From: Euwallacea fornicatus
Lineage: Eukaryota; Arthropoda; Insecta; Coleoptera; Curculionidae
DNA length: 64,000 bases
NCBI RefSeq assembly: GCF_040115645.1
Contig: NC_089546.1
Location: forward strand, 5,677,001-5,741,000
Direction: 5' to 3'
Shown here: one piece after another, positions 26,312 to 40,500 of the stretch
Layout: each line of letters opens with the position of its first letter
Numbering within the stretch: position 1 is the first letter of the stretch
Notes under the pieces: generated by a model
Database searches by the model: none
What the model was told of the DNA's origin: nothing
The model's input: only the letters and a program-made list of their open reading frames with translations
Translations under genes and position numbers: made by a program

Positions 26312-28197
26312 GCTGGTGGTCCATTTAACCATACAACTCGGAATATCTGGAAAATTATGCATGGAGTTGAAAATAGGTTCAAACGGGATTCGTTTGGCTT
26401 GAAGGGGCCGATTCAATGACACCAAACCCGGCTCCTCAACCCTACCACCTGGGAGTGAGGCGGAAGTAACTTTGAAATCTGAAATGGCAACCCACATTTT
26501 TTATTGTAGATTCGGATTCTACGACAAAAATTGCGTGGGATTTTTCTGAAACTTTTCGTTTCGTGACAGATGGCGTTGTAATCACAAAAACACGTTTTTT
26601 CCAAAATTCGAAAGAAAGTGTCGTATCTTATGCTTTTAATTTCCATCATAAGTGCATTATCTGATGATATAAGAATTGATATGATTTTTGCATATGGGGA
26701 TTATTTGGATGGCATTGGATTGTCGGGCTGCTGCCGAAACTTACAAAAATCGTTTTCCTAATAGGGAAAAGCCATCCCTCTTCACATTTTATTGCATCGT
26801 AAAACTTTTTAAAGATACTGATTGTGTTAAATCTCCAAAAAAACAGTTACTCATAAAAACAACGAAATTGCCATTCCAGCAGCTGTGAATGTAAATCCAC
26901 ATGTAAGTACGAGAAGATTACCGTTAGATTCAGGGATATCACGGGCAATTCTCCACGATTTTAAATATCGTCCTTAGCACATTTCATTACACCAAGGACT
27001 GAAACAAAATGATTATGGCCCTCGTATACAAATTTGTGAATGAGCATTGCAAAACGTGAACGAAAATAATTTTCTGTTTATTATTTATTCTCTTTACGAA
27101 TGAAGCTAGCTTCGCAATGGATCGTGGACAAGTAAATTTAAGAAATATGTAGTACTCGTCTACGGAAAATCCTCCCTGGACACCACAAGTAACCAATCGA
27201 CGACCGTGGTTTGCAAACCTTCAGTATGGGATACTTGACGATAAAATTATCGGTCCATATTTCATTGATGGCTCATTGAATGAAATAAAGCATCAAAGAT
27301 TCTTGCATGAAGATTTGCCCTTATCATTGGAGGGCATTAATTTGGAATCTCATTGTTCGAAGTGGTTTCAGGAAGATGGTTGCCTACCTTATCGGGCCTT
27401 AGCCACTCGGGAAATTTTATATCGTGCATATCCCCCTAATCAATGAATTGAACGTGGAGGACCTGGACCTATTCATTAGCCAGCACGATTGCCTGATCTT
27501 AGTCCATTTCACTTTTTCTTCTGGGGTCATTTCAAAGAAAAAATGTATTCAAAAGTACCCACAATGCTCGAAAACATAACAGAAAGATATAGTGATGCGT
27601 CTGTCTCAATTGTTCTGGAAGTTTTAGTGTCCGTTCAGCGCGCTTTACAGATGCGCTTAAGACAATTTATCGATGAAGATAGTGGACATTTGGAATATTT
27701 GCTTCATCGTTAATTTAATGCTCGATTTGTGGTATTTGCTGAAATAAAAATATAATTAAAAAGTTTGTTTATAAACTCAATAATAAGTGAAATTAAATTT
27801 ATTTTTCACAGACAGTTTTCTTTCTTTAGACTCAATCGAATGCAGCGAAAAAAGGACAGGTTTCCATTTAAAAAACAAAAAATACGACACTTTCTTCCGG
27901 AACGAGAATAAAACGTATTTTTCTGATTTCAGTACCAATTGCCACGAAAAAAAAAGTTTCAGACAAACCCCTCGTAATTTTCAACGCAAAATCCGAATTT
28001 GTAATAAAAAAAATAGGGGTTGCTATTTAACATTTCAAAGTTACCTCCGTTCCATCCCCAGGGGGTATGGTTGGGAAGTTTTGTTTAGTGTCATTGAATG
28101 AGCCCCGTCGGGACAAACCAGTCTCACTTGAGTTTTTTACAATTCGATGCGTAATTTTCAAGATATTCCGATTTTTCACGTTAAATGGATCATCCGG
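26312..28197 (+). mobile_element. DUF4817-type Tc1/mariner relic, copy B1, with 330-bp inverted repeats
   Basis: Ends TA|GCTGGTGGTCCATTTAAC and, inverted, TA|CCGGATGATCCATTTAAC; the arms stay similar for about 330 bp. Transposase pieces on +: RAAAETYKNRFPNREKPS (DUF4817-type HTH), NPHVSTRRLPLDSGISRA, IIGPYFIDGSLNEIKHQRF, FQEDGCLPYRALATRE (second D region) and LPDLSPFHFFFWGHFKEKM, where the third catalytic D is H. Stops and frameshifts throughout. Confidence 0.85.
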
Positions 28198-28199
28198 TA

Positions 28200-30914
28200 T
28201 AACCCCCCCGTGGTATTCGAAAGTGCGATAGTATACAGGATTTATCGTTAAAGAAAAAAGTACTTACTGGATAGATTTAGGAAAATCCTATCCGTTTTGT
28301 ATTTAAACTACTATATTAAAACTTTCCAGGTTTCTAAGAGATTGTGAGACATTGAAGTTTAGAATAGTTCACCTTCGTTCTAAAAGTGATAATTGTAAAA
28401 AAAACTGTTCCTATTCCTCAGTGGACGATTTTTAGAATTTTAACATTTACCTACATTTACATCGAAAAACTCCCAATTCACTTTTATTGAAAGTTCTCCG
28501 TCTATTAAACTCTGTAAACGGTTATAGAAAAGTTCCTCCCTGAAGGCTCGTCCGACAAACTCAATCTAATAAAACACAAGTATTTTCTTAAGTACTTAAG
28601 TGGCAGAATAAAAGTTCGAAAGAAGTGTCTATGCACTGTGCCCCGAGGAGTTTGCTTCCGTAAAAGAGTTGCATTCTCGAGCATCATTGTCCGCTTTATG
28701 AGGGCGAGCCCTTTCGTTCCGAGGCGTCTGAAATCTGGTTTAAGTTCACCCATTCCAAAGAAATCTACTTAAGAATAATACGATTTTTTACACGGTGTCT
28801 GCTCAGAGTAATTGCACACGGGGAGACGTAAAAACTCCTTTGGAAGTGCATCGAAGAGCGTGAAATAGGATTGAGCTCCCTGAGGAAGTCTTGAAGAACC
28901 CTTTTTAAATTCCCTTCATCAGAAAAATTTTCCCCCTTTGAAAGGAATTTTTGAGTTAAGCAAGGACTGCATGTAAGTAACAAATTTAAATCCTCCATTT
29001 TTCTTCCTTAAGGAGCAAATTCCGCCATAAATTATATTCGTTAACGAGACTGTCCTTTCTTTCCCTACTTGTGGTGTATAACAGCTCGAAAATATGCAAA
29101 TTGTAGGTATCTCGGGCCTTATTTATGGCCGAATTCAAGTTAATTTGTTCTTTGTTGTTGCTATTAAATTTCTCAATGGTGCCGGAGGGAACAAATCCAG
29201 GCCATCCCAGCTAGGTATTAGGGCAATAAAAGAAACCGGATGCTCGACGATTTGTCAGGTGCCAACGTTCGATTCTTTTCCAGATCAAAGATTTATACGT
29301 GCATTTTAGCCCAATCCTTGCAAGCATCGCTTTTTGCTCGTTTTGCCTCATAAATTTGTCCGAGTGGAAAAAGCTGCAAATAATTCAGAACTATCTCGAA
29401 AAGAAATAACACTTCCTCCATATTACCAAAGACAAGATCTGAAGATTTATTAGGGCCATTTGACGTGAGGAAATTGGGCCAGTGGTGACTCTTTCCAAAG
29501 GCCACAGATCTTTTGAGTAATGGCTAAATTCGCTTTATGTTTGTGATTAATTTACTTGGAATGAGGTCACTAAGAGACTCAGTGCCCGATAATGATGAAG
29601 AATTAGAAAAAGCACATCCAAAATTCATCACCAGTCAAAAACTCTGTCAATATCGCTAAAACTAGATCAGAGAGCAATTGAAGAGGAGGGTTTTCTTGCA
29701 GTTTTGTCGTATGCTGGTTTCGACTGACACTCTTATCTGAGCTCTGGAACCTGTACCAAATTTAAGTTTGCGAACGCAACAGAAGAACAATGAAACTACG
29801 GAATGAAGAAAAAATTTTACAGTAAAAGATTGAAAATGTTACAGACGAGAGATGAAAATTGAGGAAAGGGTAACTAACTACCAACTCACCATGTTTTGGA
29901 TGGATTTATTTTTATTTCAAACTCAACTAATTCATAACAATCCTCATGTAAAAATAGAAAAATGTTACATGGTTAAAGGCAGAGTGAAATGGCCTTTTGC
30001 GCATGTAATAAAATATGGGGTGTCCCGCTTGACGAAAATGACTTTTTGACATTTTTGCGTTGGCCTAGTGCAATTTAGTTCGCAGGCCACCCTATAGATA
30101 ACTATCAAAATTGAAATTGAGAAGAACGAGGAGGAATGTTTTGAATTTCTGCTGGAAAAATTTTGTTGCCCTTCGTTAGTTTTATTGTAATAAATTTATT
30201 GCAAATTTTGGCGTAAAACGATTTTTGCTTTCGAAAATTGACGTTTCGGTTTGGGAATACGTTACATAAAGTTGACTCGAAATTGAACGTGTAAACATAA
30301 AAAAACACAGTCATTCAGTTTAAAATAACAAATTCATCATCAATTTCCAGTTTTTCCGGAAGTGCCGCCTGTTTGAAAATATTTTCCATTAATGGCCGCA
30401 TATCAAATTGTCATATTCTACGTTTCACGGTTTTCTAAATACTCCTAATGGCCACTCAGGAACCTGCCCACAGACGTCTGGTATGCCTAGAAGAAAATGA
30501 GATCCTTAATATCTTTATTACTTGCAGTTGACCTAAGATCTTTCGCTTACTTAATTTGAAAAACTACTCAAAAAAACTCCGAACGACGTGGCAACGAAGC
30601 GTTGCTCTTTTATTTTGAGGTAGACGTGATTCTAAGTTAAGTGAAATTACATTTCCCCATGTTGCCAAATTGATCGAAATTTTCCAGTCTGAAGAATCTC
30701 CTCGTAGTTATTTCCTTCACAAACTGCAAGAGACACATGAAAACTACCAGAGCATAAAGCTTTCGTTTCTATGCAAATGGCTTCATTATCGCTGATTTGT
30801 ATTAATGGACCTAACATTTATAGATATAGGAAACTAACGTAAGAATGTGCGAATAAGCTATTAATAAGAAAGAAAATGAAGACTTCGGGACTCGTGTCCA
30901 TTTTCACCCATATA
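28200..30914. other. No gene recognised
   Basis: A block near 30415-30490 (tttctaaatactcctaatgg..cactcag) recurs near 60735-60770 and is probably a dispersed repeat. The rest is unassigned. Confidence 0.45.
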
Positions 30915-31819
30915 CAGGGTATTAGCCGAGTACGTGGCCAAACTCGTTGGGGTGACTCTTCGAGTGATTACGAGGCTACAAGTTTATACCAACGCAGGTT
31001 GGATAATGCTTTGTTCTCAAGACACAGGGGTGTCAAACTTTTCTTAAAAAATCGTTTTTGCCCAAAGATTCCAATAATCCTTTAGCCGTTTTTATTGAAA
31101 TGTGGCAGGGTCACATGGTTATTATTGTGATTTGGGTTCCACAGGCTTTTTCAAAACTTTCATATGTTTTTCACGTTAACCACATGGCCATTGCCACCAA
31201 CGTCTTCGGATTTAAATCTGTTAGATTTTTTCCTCTGGGGGCATGTAAAGTCGTATATAGAACTTCGATCAACACTGAAAAGGAATTAATCCAACGGATA
31301 CGGGATTCATATAATCAGATAAGCTACGTATTCCCCGGGAATATTTCAACGTGTTCGACAATCGATGTTAAAACGAGCTAATGCTGGCATTGAAGTCGAA
31401 GAAGAACATTTTCAGCAATTGTTGTAAACGCCGTGTTACGTACCGTTAAATGTTTTCCGTTAAAAAACGATTTGTTTAAGTGTAGTTTTAATAAATCGTT
31501 TTCCTTATTTGATTTTTTTCAAGTTTCCGGCGTTGCCCCTGTGCACGCTACTAGCGAAAGAAAGCACACAAGCTCTAGCTTAAAATACTCCTTTATACTC
31601 CATTAAAAGCTGTCACCAAGCTTCAACATCACATTAGTTTGCGTCTTTTTGTTATTCAAGATTTTTTTTTTTTTTATATGTTACGATTGAGAAAAAGTAT
31701 GACGCCCTGTATCTTGAAAACGAAACATCACCGCATTTATGTTTATATAAACTTTTCTTCTTAGAATCGCTCAAAGAATCGCCACTTGAAGTTTGGCCAC
31801 GTGCTTAAATACCGCCCTG
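30915..31819 (+). mobile_element. Non-autonomous relic, copy C1
   Basis: Left TA|CAGGGTATTAGCCGAGTACG and inverted right CAGGGCGGTATTTAAGCACG share gtggccaaact and a further 100 bp. It keeps a transposase C-terminus on + (about 31200-31430): VVYRTSINTEKELIQRIRDS, then YNQISYVFPGNIST. The catalytic region is largely lost. Confidence 0.7.
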
Positions 31820-32540
31820 TATGCTTACCGTCTAACATTAAGCTGGATTAACTTGACGACTTAGACACCGTTGTTATTTATCATGTCTCTTATCCATCAT
31901 CTTAAGCATGGCTTAGCTCAGCGAAGCCAACGTTAACGCGATGCAAATGGCTCTAAGTATCATGCATTTTTTTTAGGAATTAAAAAGGTACGAATTAAAC
32001 GATATCCAGGCATAGTTAATTCGCTTTAAAATCATTTTTCCTCCAAGGGACGCGACATAAAGTTTACTCCCCCCCGTATTGTCAAATTGCAGGCGGCGTT
32101 TTGGGTTTGAAGAAGTTTAGTGCTCTTCATTGCACAGAAATTTCAATGCATAAAACCTTTATAAACCAAATTCTCTCAAAGTGTATATATGAGACAAAAA
32201 TATTGGTTATAAGTGATTCAACTTTATATTCGCCCGAACAAGAGTCTGTACGAATCTGCAATATTTTTCATATAGCTCGAATCTACACTCTCAAGCTAAA
32301 CGACAGCACGCCACTGCCATTTGGCGCTTATGCTCGCCTGCAAGTCGCCCGATTTAATTAATTGTCAAAATGCGATGGGTGTTATCAAACTGTCGCAGTT
32401 CCTGTCAAGTTATGGGAGTTTTCTTTCCTCACTTGTGAGTCTGTTTTCGTTTCGTAGAGTTTCCTTTTAAAGCGATTTTTTTCTTTCGGTCCCGCTTAAT
32501 TTCGGAAAATATTTAAATTTCGGTTGTAATAATCGAAAGT

Positions 32541-33180
32541 CACAGGCGGAACAGGTGAGATTTATAAATTGTTGTGGCAAAAATTTTGAATTGCGTCGCA
32601 GGGATTTTCAGATATTTATATATTCAAAAAACAACGCATTCCTCCACTGTTCATCGTGTGAAATAGTAGCATTGAGCCTTTTATGATTTTGGGAAAACTT
32701 GAAATTCGTATTTTTCAAAAAGCAGAGGCGTAACTGACGAAATTTCTGAAAAAAATTAGAAAAACTTGATATGACTCATAAGATTTTTTTTTAATTTCTG
32801 TAAGTTTTAGAAAAGAAGTTTACGAGTGCTAATGGCACCAAATTCTTCGTTGAGTTTCCACTAAATCCAAATTTCTTGTATTTGAACTGCCCGATAAATT
32901 TAAACGTAACCGGCGAGATTTGTAAGTTATTTTATAAAGCTGTTGGACTGGATCATAAGAGATTTTTGGATTTTTTTACACTTAAAAAGTGTTGTGCTCC
33001 GCAACTGCCCGTGCTGTGACACATGAGCATTGAATCGCTATTAACTCCGGATAAATTTGGAATTTTCTTGCTTAAAACCCAGCAGCGCACCTGACGAAGT
33101 TTTTAGTTCATTTCAGATTCCCTTTATTCGTATGAATATTTATCTCTAGCTGTCGCTGTTAGATATTCGTGCTAGTTTGT
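32541..33180. repeat. Diverged tandem repeats S3, period about 180 bp
   Basis: Cores caggcggaacaggtgag (32543), cagaggcgtaactgacg (32723), cgtaaccggcgag (32905) and cagcgcacctgacgaag (33082), each followed by a gatttnt-like AT-rich stretch. Confidence 0.6.
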
Positions 33181-33389
33181 TCCAACTCCGTAAACCTGAA
33201 GAATATTTTCAGGCAACTTGCAGCTGTTGTTATTCCGAAAGAAGGAGAGCAGTCCCAGGTTGTTACATTTTTGGCAAGCGCCTCTCCTGAGGGCTAAAGA
33301 CAAAGAGTTCACAATTTTCGTCACTATGTGGGATTATTTTCTTCAGCGTTAAGTTACTTCACTAGTGCCTCGACGTCTCCAACCTGTCT

Positions 33390-33715
33390 TTTGAAACATT
33401 TAATCAATCGCCCCTTTGCCGATTTACAATAATGCATTCGCTACCATATTTAAAGTAATTCTTTCACTTCCTTGCGAAATGACCCTCTTCAAAAGATTAA
33501 CATCTTGAAACGGCCTGTATTAGCATACTTCCTATTTTAAGCGATCCCATGAAAAACCATTAATAGGGGTTAAGTCGGAATATCTAGCAGGGTGAAAAAT
33601 ATATGAATGCCTATGAATTTACTTTAACGTACCATGGCCCGGGGCACCATCTTGTTGAAACCAAATTTGCTGGAGTTCTTGCAAAGGTTAAATATTTTGA
33701 GCGGGAGGCAGTAGT
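33390..33715 (-). pseudogene. Tc1/mariner transposase fragment
   Basis: Minus strand: LQELQQIWFQQDGAPGHGT (second D motif), then HPARYSDLTPINGFSWDRLK, where the third D is N. One stop between. No ends found. Confidence 0.65.
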
Positions 33716-34452
33716 GGACTGAGTTAAAACCAAAGTAAATAATGCTACATAGTTACACAAGTTATTAGCTGTTTATCTTTTCCTGTTGGCAAAAGAAATT
33801 ATTGTTGTGCGTTAATTAGGTTGCTCAGTTGCCATGAAAACACATTAAAAGACGAAAAGTTATCATGCATCCAATAAAGAGAAGATAATTGCGCATTATT
33901 GAAACTGAAAATAATCAAATTTTCTTGAGCGAAATTCGTGTTTTTAAGAAAGCTCATGTACGCCCTCAAATATTTGATGTCTGATCATCTAATGCAGAAG
34001 TCTTCACGAAGAATAACTTTTTTCGTAACGTCAATATTAAAAAAGTTTCCTATAGAATTCCGGCTTAAGTAGACACACTGTATAAATAACTACGCCCCTT
34101 TTGCAGTACCAAAAACAACGTGATGGATTATTTCAACAATGAGTAAGCTTTTCCGAAAAGTTGTGTTGTTCGTCCATCATGAATCTGGGTAAAAAGAGGC
34201 TGACGTCAATTATGTGGTGGATTTTATCACCAAATTTGCATCGAATAACAAAACGTTCACAACTTAAACCAAACTTTGACTTTCTTACCGTGTTAAAAAT
34301 GTAAGAACAATCCCAAAGCTTGAATTGGAGTTTAATTAGCGGTAATAGAGTTGAATGTGATTATGAACTTTGAATAGCAATTTCTTTTCCTTTAATTAAC
34401 TTTCTAGGAGAATGCATATTTCACTTCATTAACTGAGATATTTTTCTTTCAG
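33716..34452. other. Region upstream of the first visible testican exon
   Basis: No start codon with a signal peptide and in-frame donor is visible here. A transposon-like terminus (cacactgtata) sits near 34078. Confidence 0.4.
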
Positions 34453-34510
34453 GATGAGGCCAAGACTGTAAAATCTGGAGAAAAAAAGCGCTGGATTCAC
34501 GATCCATCAA
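34453..34510 (+). CDS. Cow: Testican exon a (first visible)
   Basis: Short 58-nt exon after a pyrimidine-rich acceptor (ttttctttcag) and before donor gtacgt. It reads 19 codons ending ...RWIHDPS plus one base, which joins exon b to give PSSDLCRP. The join in frame to the Cys-rich exon is the main support; the exon alone is too short to be recognised by similarity. It starts in phase 0 with Asp, so the preceding exon must end on a complete codon. Confidence 0.75.
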
Positions 34511-37500
34511 GTACGTATTCCCATGTACTTAATTAATTGAACTAATTAATGTAGTAACCTTGCTTGCGAGGATTCCCTCCTTCAAGGGCTTCGAAAACTA
34601 CTAGGTCATTGATTTTCTATTAAAAGAAAGCGTAGGTGGGTACTGGAACACACGAAAGCTACGTATAATATACAAAACTGACTAATTGAATCGCGTTGAA
34701 ATTCTCAATTTAAGTAATACATGGAAACTCCCCATTTTGAGGCCCTAAAGAGCCATTTTGCTAGAAAAAATCTGTCCCTGAGCCTGACAGATAGAGTGCA
34801 CGCCGTTTTTGATTAAGTTTACCTCCATTTAATGGGAAACTGTCAAAATTAATTAATTAATGAATCGATCGCCCCATGGTTGGATGATCTGGATAATTTA
34901 CGAGCTACCTACTCCTTTTTTTAATGTAATGCGAGAATAGTGTTAGTGGGTTAATTGTCGTTCTTGAATTGTGACTCTATGATGGACGGTTTATGAGGGA
35001 GGGAGGCGGCATAGAAATTTAATTTTCAGAAGGGTAAACATGAATTCCGACATGGAAATGTGGGTCGCTGGTAGCGTCCATAAAGCGCATGAAAGTATAA
35101 AGAATTTAAAAAGTTAATGGAAAATTGCGGAGTTGACTCCTTCACAAATAAATACCAAAAAACGGGTATTTTTATGTGTAACAAAATTATCTAAAATGGC
35201 GAAATTTCACTGCATTTTTTGACGTTCTAATCGGTTTTTAAACGCCTGCAAACTGCCTGGCCCCATTATGTGCCGTTGCCAAATTGTGCAAGTTATACTT
35301 ACCTTCCTGGAATAACAACAAGACTGTTCCAAGCTTCAGAGAATAGTCACCGTTTGGCAACGCTAATGACATTTGAGCAGCCAGTGTCGTATCATCGAAA
35401 GCACCTTGTTAATGCTATAATTTATAGTTTGGACCTTTGTGCGTGTACCGAATTAGGTCGCACGTACGCGTATACGGTGTGTGCCGGGCACGTTATATTC
35501 GAATAACAAAGACCGATATATAATATGCATGCCTGCTATGCTAGACTAGACTAACGGGTGAAAATTGATAATGGGAGTGAATACGGGTTGAATAAAGATG
35601 ATGGAATAAACGTATGTCTTTGAGCTGGTTATTTGTTACAATTCTAGCACGATCAGAGGCGTCACAATATATGTTAATATTTCACTGTGTTCCGCATAAC
35701 TAACTATAAACCGTTTTCGTTATTTTTTGATTTTATTTCCCTGGTCTCTGGGCCGTAAATTAATCCTTTTCTGCCTTTGTTATAGAGGATCTATTAATTT
35801 CAATCCAAAAACGTAAAATTTTTGAGACCTCACTAGTCATATTTTGTGTTGATCTTTGAATTGATTCGATGCACGCGATTCGTGTGTACGGCGCACTTGC
35901 AAAGATTCAAACCGAAAACTCAAAGTTTCTGCTCAAATTGTCTCGACTAAACAAGAATTCGTCTCTTAATTGCGAGTTTTTCAAACAGAATTTAGATTTT
36001 CGTCGTTAACGAACGCTTTGAAAACTCATTTCAAAATGGAAATTTTTCTCCATCTATTTGTCAGATCGAAAGTGCCATAGTTTTGGTGAAAAATTTAGGA
36101 AGTTTGTAGCATTTTCAGTTAAAACTTAGTTTTGCGAACCCACCCCTTGAATTTTCTTTTGGTTTATGTATTTTATAAGCGGAATCTGGATATAATTAAC
36201 AAACTGACCTTTTTAAGTTCGGGAATGATTGTATAGGCGATGACAATGACTATGCAGGGGAGCCAGCAAAAACTCCTCCAGTTGAGAATCGAATTGAGTC
36301 GATTTCACTCTTTCCTCTATTAACTATTACTACTAACCTCTTCTCGCTACGTACTCTCTCTTGCGAATCTGATGATACGCGGATAGGCCCAAAAGTACCC
36401 GACCTAATATGTAGATGGCGATTTTTTGTTAAAAATTTGCGCCTATTACAAAGACCTAACCTTAAAAATCTTATGTTTAAAATTTAAGGGTGCCAAGTAA
36501 ATTTGTATTTGTTTTTGAGCCGGTTTTCCTGACCCCTTTTAAAGATTTGATGAGCACGAAAGAAATTGGCCATCAATACCTGATCCAATATTTCCATTTT
36601 AATGGCTGCAGTGTTTCCAACGTCAAGGCGAAGTTAGAGTCTACTCTGGGGAACTCCCGTCCTTTGTTAATGACTATAAAATATTAGGTAGGAGAGTTTA
36701 AATGCGGTTGTACGAGCTGCCAAGACGAACTTTGCAGTGGTTGACCCCACGACGCTCCAGATTTGACCACTACAGATATTGTGGTGACAATCTACAAAAC
36801 TGCACTGAAAATTTATAGAGTATTTTACATCGCGTTTTGACCGAACAATTAGGTACGAGAAAGTTGTGCGCAAGATGGGTGCCGCAATCACTCTCAATTA
36901 AACAAAAACAGCGCTTTGAGAATGTTTCAAGGGAGTGTTTGGCAAAGTTTCGCAGCAATAAAGCTCAGGTTTTGCGTCGATTCATAACCATGGATGAAAC
37001 ATGGGTCCGTCATTTTGTACCTGAGACAAAACAGCAGTCAAAATGATGGGCCGAAAGGAGAAAATCGACTCCGAAGAAAGTGAAAACTGTTCCATCTGCA
37101 GGAAAGGTTATGGGGTCAGTTTGTTGAGATGCACGTAGGATAATTTTTATCAATTATTTCTCTAAAGGAAAAACAATAAACGGATAACGTCAGTCAAATT
37201 TACTGCAGCGGTCGAGCGAAGAAATTAGGAAAAAACGATCGCATTTGGCGAAAAGGAAAGTCTTGTTTCATTAAAACATCGGACCAGTCCACATTTCGAT
37301 TATAGCGATGGCCAAAATCAATCATCGTGGTTTCGAACTTTTCTCTCGTCCACCCTTTTCGCCGGATTTAGCCCCCTCAGATTATTTTTGATTTCCAAAT
37401 TTGAAAAGGTGACTCGGCGGATAGAGATTTGCCAATAATGAAGTGGTGGAGTCCGAAGTTGATGCCTATGTCGAACCCTTAGAAAGTTCTTACTGTAAAC

Positions 37501-40500
37501 GGGGCACGGAAGCTATATAACATCGCTGGGGAAACTGTGTCAATCTCAAAGGGGGCTACGTTGAGAAATAACGTAATATTTTCCAAATTTATTTTTCTTT
37601 AAGTGCTAGGTCGAGTACTTCTGGGGCTATCCTCATACATCTGTTCTTCCGACACCCGTTTTCTCCTTTCGGTTTCTCTAAATAGAGTCGTTTTTCTCCG
37701 CTTCTTTGCAACGCAGAGAAGCTGCCAGCGGTGCATTTTTCTCTATTAAAAAATCTATAAAGTTTGTTCTATTTTTAAATGGGGTTACTAGATAGATACC
37801 TTTAGTTGGTAAAACGACGTTTAAGCACGCAAACTCTCCGACTTTACCCTTTCTCGGCCTTCGGTGGGCTGTTTAACGTATTAATTAGTAAAGCTGCACA
37901 TAAACGGTCGAATTAGCGGCACGATAAGCACTTCTCTTCGAGGGAGAGATTTGTTTGTTCTCCTTCCTCGAGCAGAATGCCAATTACTCCTCTTACAGTT
38001 TGTCTAAAAATTTTTCAGTCTGAAGCTCAGCGTAGCAGGTAAAAATTCAGAATTCGACAAATGCATTCGCACAAGATCAGCTTAATAAAGGGATCAAATT
38101 CACTCCGAAACCGGTCGTTTAATTGCGCCCCTTGTTGACTGCTGTGGAATAGTTCGAGGGTAGTTGTCTCCCCGAGTGAAGTTTCTTCGGCTGTATTAGG
38201 GAAAAGTTCGACAATTAGATTGTAAAATAATTAAGCCGGATCGAAGCTATTTCCCAAAGATGCGCCAGAAGGATTTCTTGGGGTTTAATTGCTTTGGAAC
38301 TTTGAGGGTTGGTTTTAACCCGGAATATATCCCCAAATAACTTCGACGCTGAGCCACGAGTGCTTTTGCGAGGTGAGGAGGGATCTTGATGGAAACTAAT
38401 CAACAAAACCTGGAAAGGCATGCAGAAATCCGAATTTTATTCAAACTTTCCGCATCAGATTTATCACAGTTGGAAGTTTTAATTAGCGGTACGATTAATC
38501 AAGTCAAATCCAGTCATTAAAAATTAGGAAAACCGAGGCTGGCAACAACTTGGAAATCGGTGAGAAAGGTTACTTCCATTAACCATTGTTTACCGTTCGT
38601 TAATCATTTGCAGTTGTATTGAAAAGGAATTGTGGCTGTAAACGTTAGTTTTAAGCGCACCAAAGAATAAAATATTAAACACTACCTGCCTCGATTTTTC
38701 AAATAGAGATGAACAAAGGCGAAAAGGAGAGAATTCAGATCCGCTCAAATTTCAGATGATATTAAAACTTCCTTTAAACCACGCTTAGATATTCCATTTC
38801 CAACTATTTATTCAACCGTTCTTACATTTCCAGATACCAAAAGTCCATAACCAATAAATGGCAACATAGCAATGTTCTTCCTATTTGATTATTCATAACT
38901 CTGAGTGATGCGATGCTACCTATCAAGATGTATCCCATGTTACCAAATTTAAGAGTTCTTCTTATATATCTATTTCGTTTTTTCTCATATTGTCTATATC
39001 GTTGCTCTCTTTCTGAATTATTAATTGGTTGGTTTACGTTGGTGCAGGTAATTAATAGAGTTTATCTGCGATTCATTATTTGATGGATTTGTTGTGAAGG
39101 TCGCCATTTTGGTTTAGTTTCCTTTTGCACGTTGCAAACTGCTTTCGGCTATATTTATAGCCTTTATGACAACAACCGCCTCTGACACGACTAACAGTGG
39201 CGTATCTAAGGTTTTCCAGCTGTGACAATGTTAGCAAATTTTTTTCTTAAAAACTATAATATTTTCATTCGATAGCGGATCAATTTTAGACCTCCCGCGC
39301 AACGCTTCTGGAACTTGGTCATTAATGTATTGTTTTTAAGATTTTGGAAAACAAAGGTAAAATTACACATCTACACACAGTGGCGTGTCCAACGTGTTTC
39401 ACCAAGAATTTCAAAGATATATAATAAAATTATTTCACCGCAATTACGGGCGAACTCATGGAGCATTTTCTTATTTCTCTTCCCACTTTCTACGCTGTCA
39501 GCGTTGCGTTGATTTTTTTCCATTTCAAATTTCCTCCATTTTTCGGTTAGTTTTTTCTTAGTCTTCCTTCGCATCACCTTCTCCTTCCCAAACGAATCCA
39601 GCGAATCTGTGGATGGATGGATTGGCTACAGGGCTGGGATTGCCGGAATTTATTTCCAGATTTCGTTGATTAATGAATTCAAAATAACGGTTTTTTGCGT
39701 GGAAATTTCCAAAGGCCCCAATGTCCTCAAAAACTTTATTTTCTGAAATAAAAACTGTGAAATTACTCAAAATCGGACCATTCAAGCGGGACATTTTGGA
39801 CGTGGCTGATAATAACACGTGGTCTTCTTGTAACGATAACGTGTTAAGTGTTGGATTTGCATTTATATTTAGGAAGTATATCTTTACCTAAATTCCAGAT
39901 TAACTGAGGGAATTGGGCAAGGGACCCCAGAAAAAATTGAATCAGGCTAACCTGGTAGCTTACAACTACCATTGGAAAACTTGGGCAAGTTGCTCAATAA
40001 TCCTCACATCTTAAGATACTAAAGGGGAACACTGTTTGCAACTTATCGAGAACTTAAAAAGACTGAACTCTTAGTCCTGCCATGCTAATGTCTCAACAGA
40101 CCAATTAACTCCTTGACCACATTAAACTCATACCTTTCCTCACGTAACGTCCCAAGGTTACGTTATTTCAACTGCATCTAAAAACAACCCCTCCCGTTCC
40201 GCAGCTCTCCAAAAAAAAAAAAACTCCAAAATTCCCCCATATAACAGAAACCCAATAAATTGCGATAGCTTCTCCATAATATATCACCGGGTCCGTCCTG
40301 ATATATATTTTCAGCTGACGACGGGCTGAAAAGACCCTAAAAGACGTCAAGCAGGTAACCAGAAAGGGATTGCTGCTATTTCAGGCCTGCTTCTTCTTTC
40401 CAGGGATCGATTTTACTCGGGATGGCAGCGAGACGAGCTATCCATTAGGGTTTAAAATGTAAACAAGGATAATTTACGTCCCAACAGAATGGAGGCCTTT

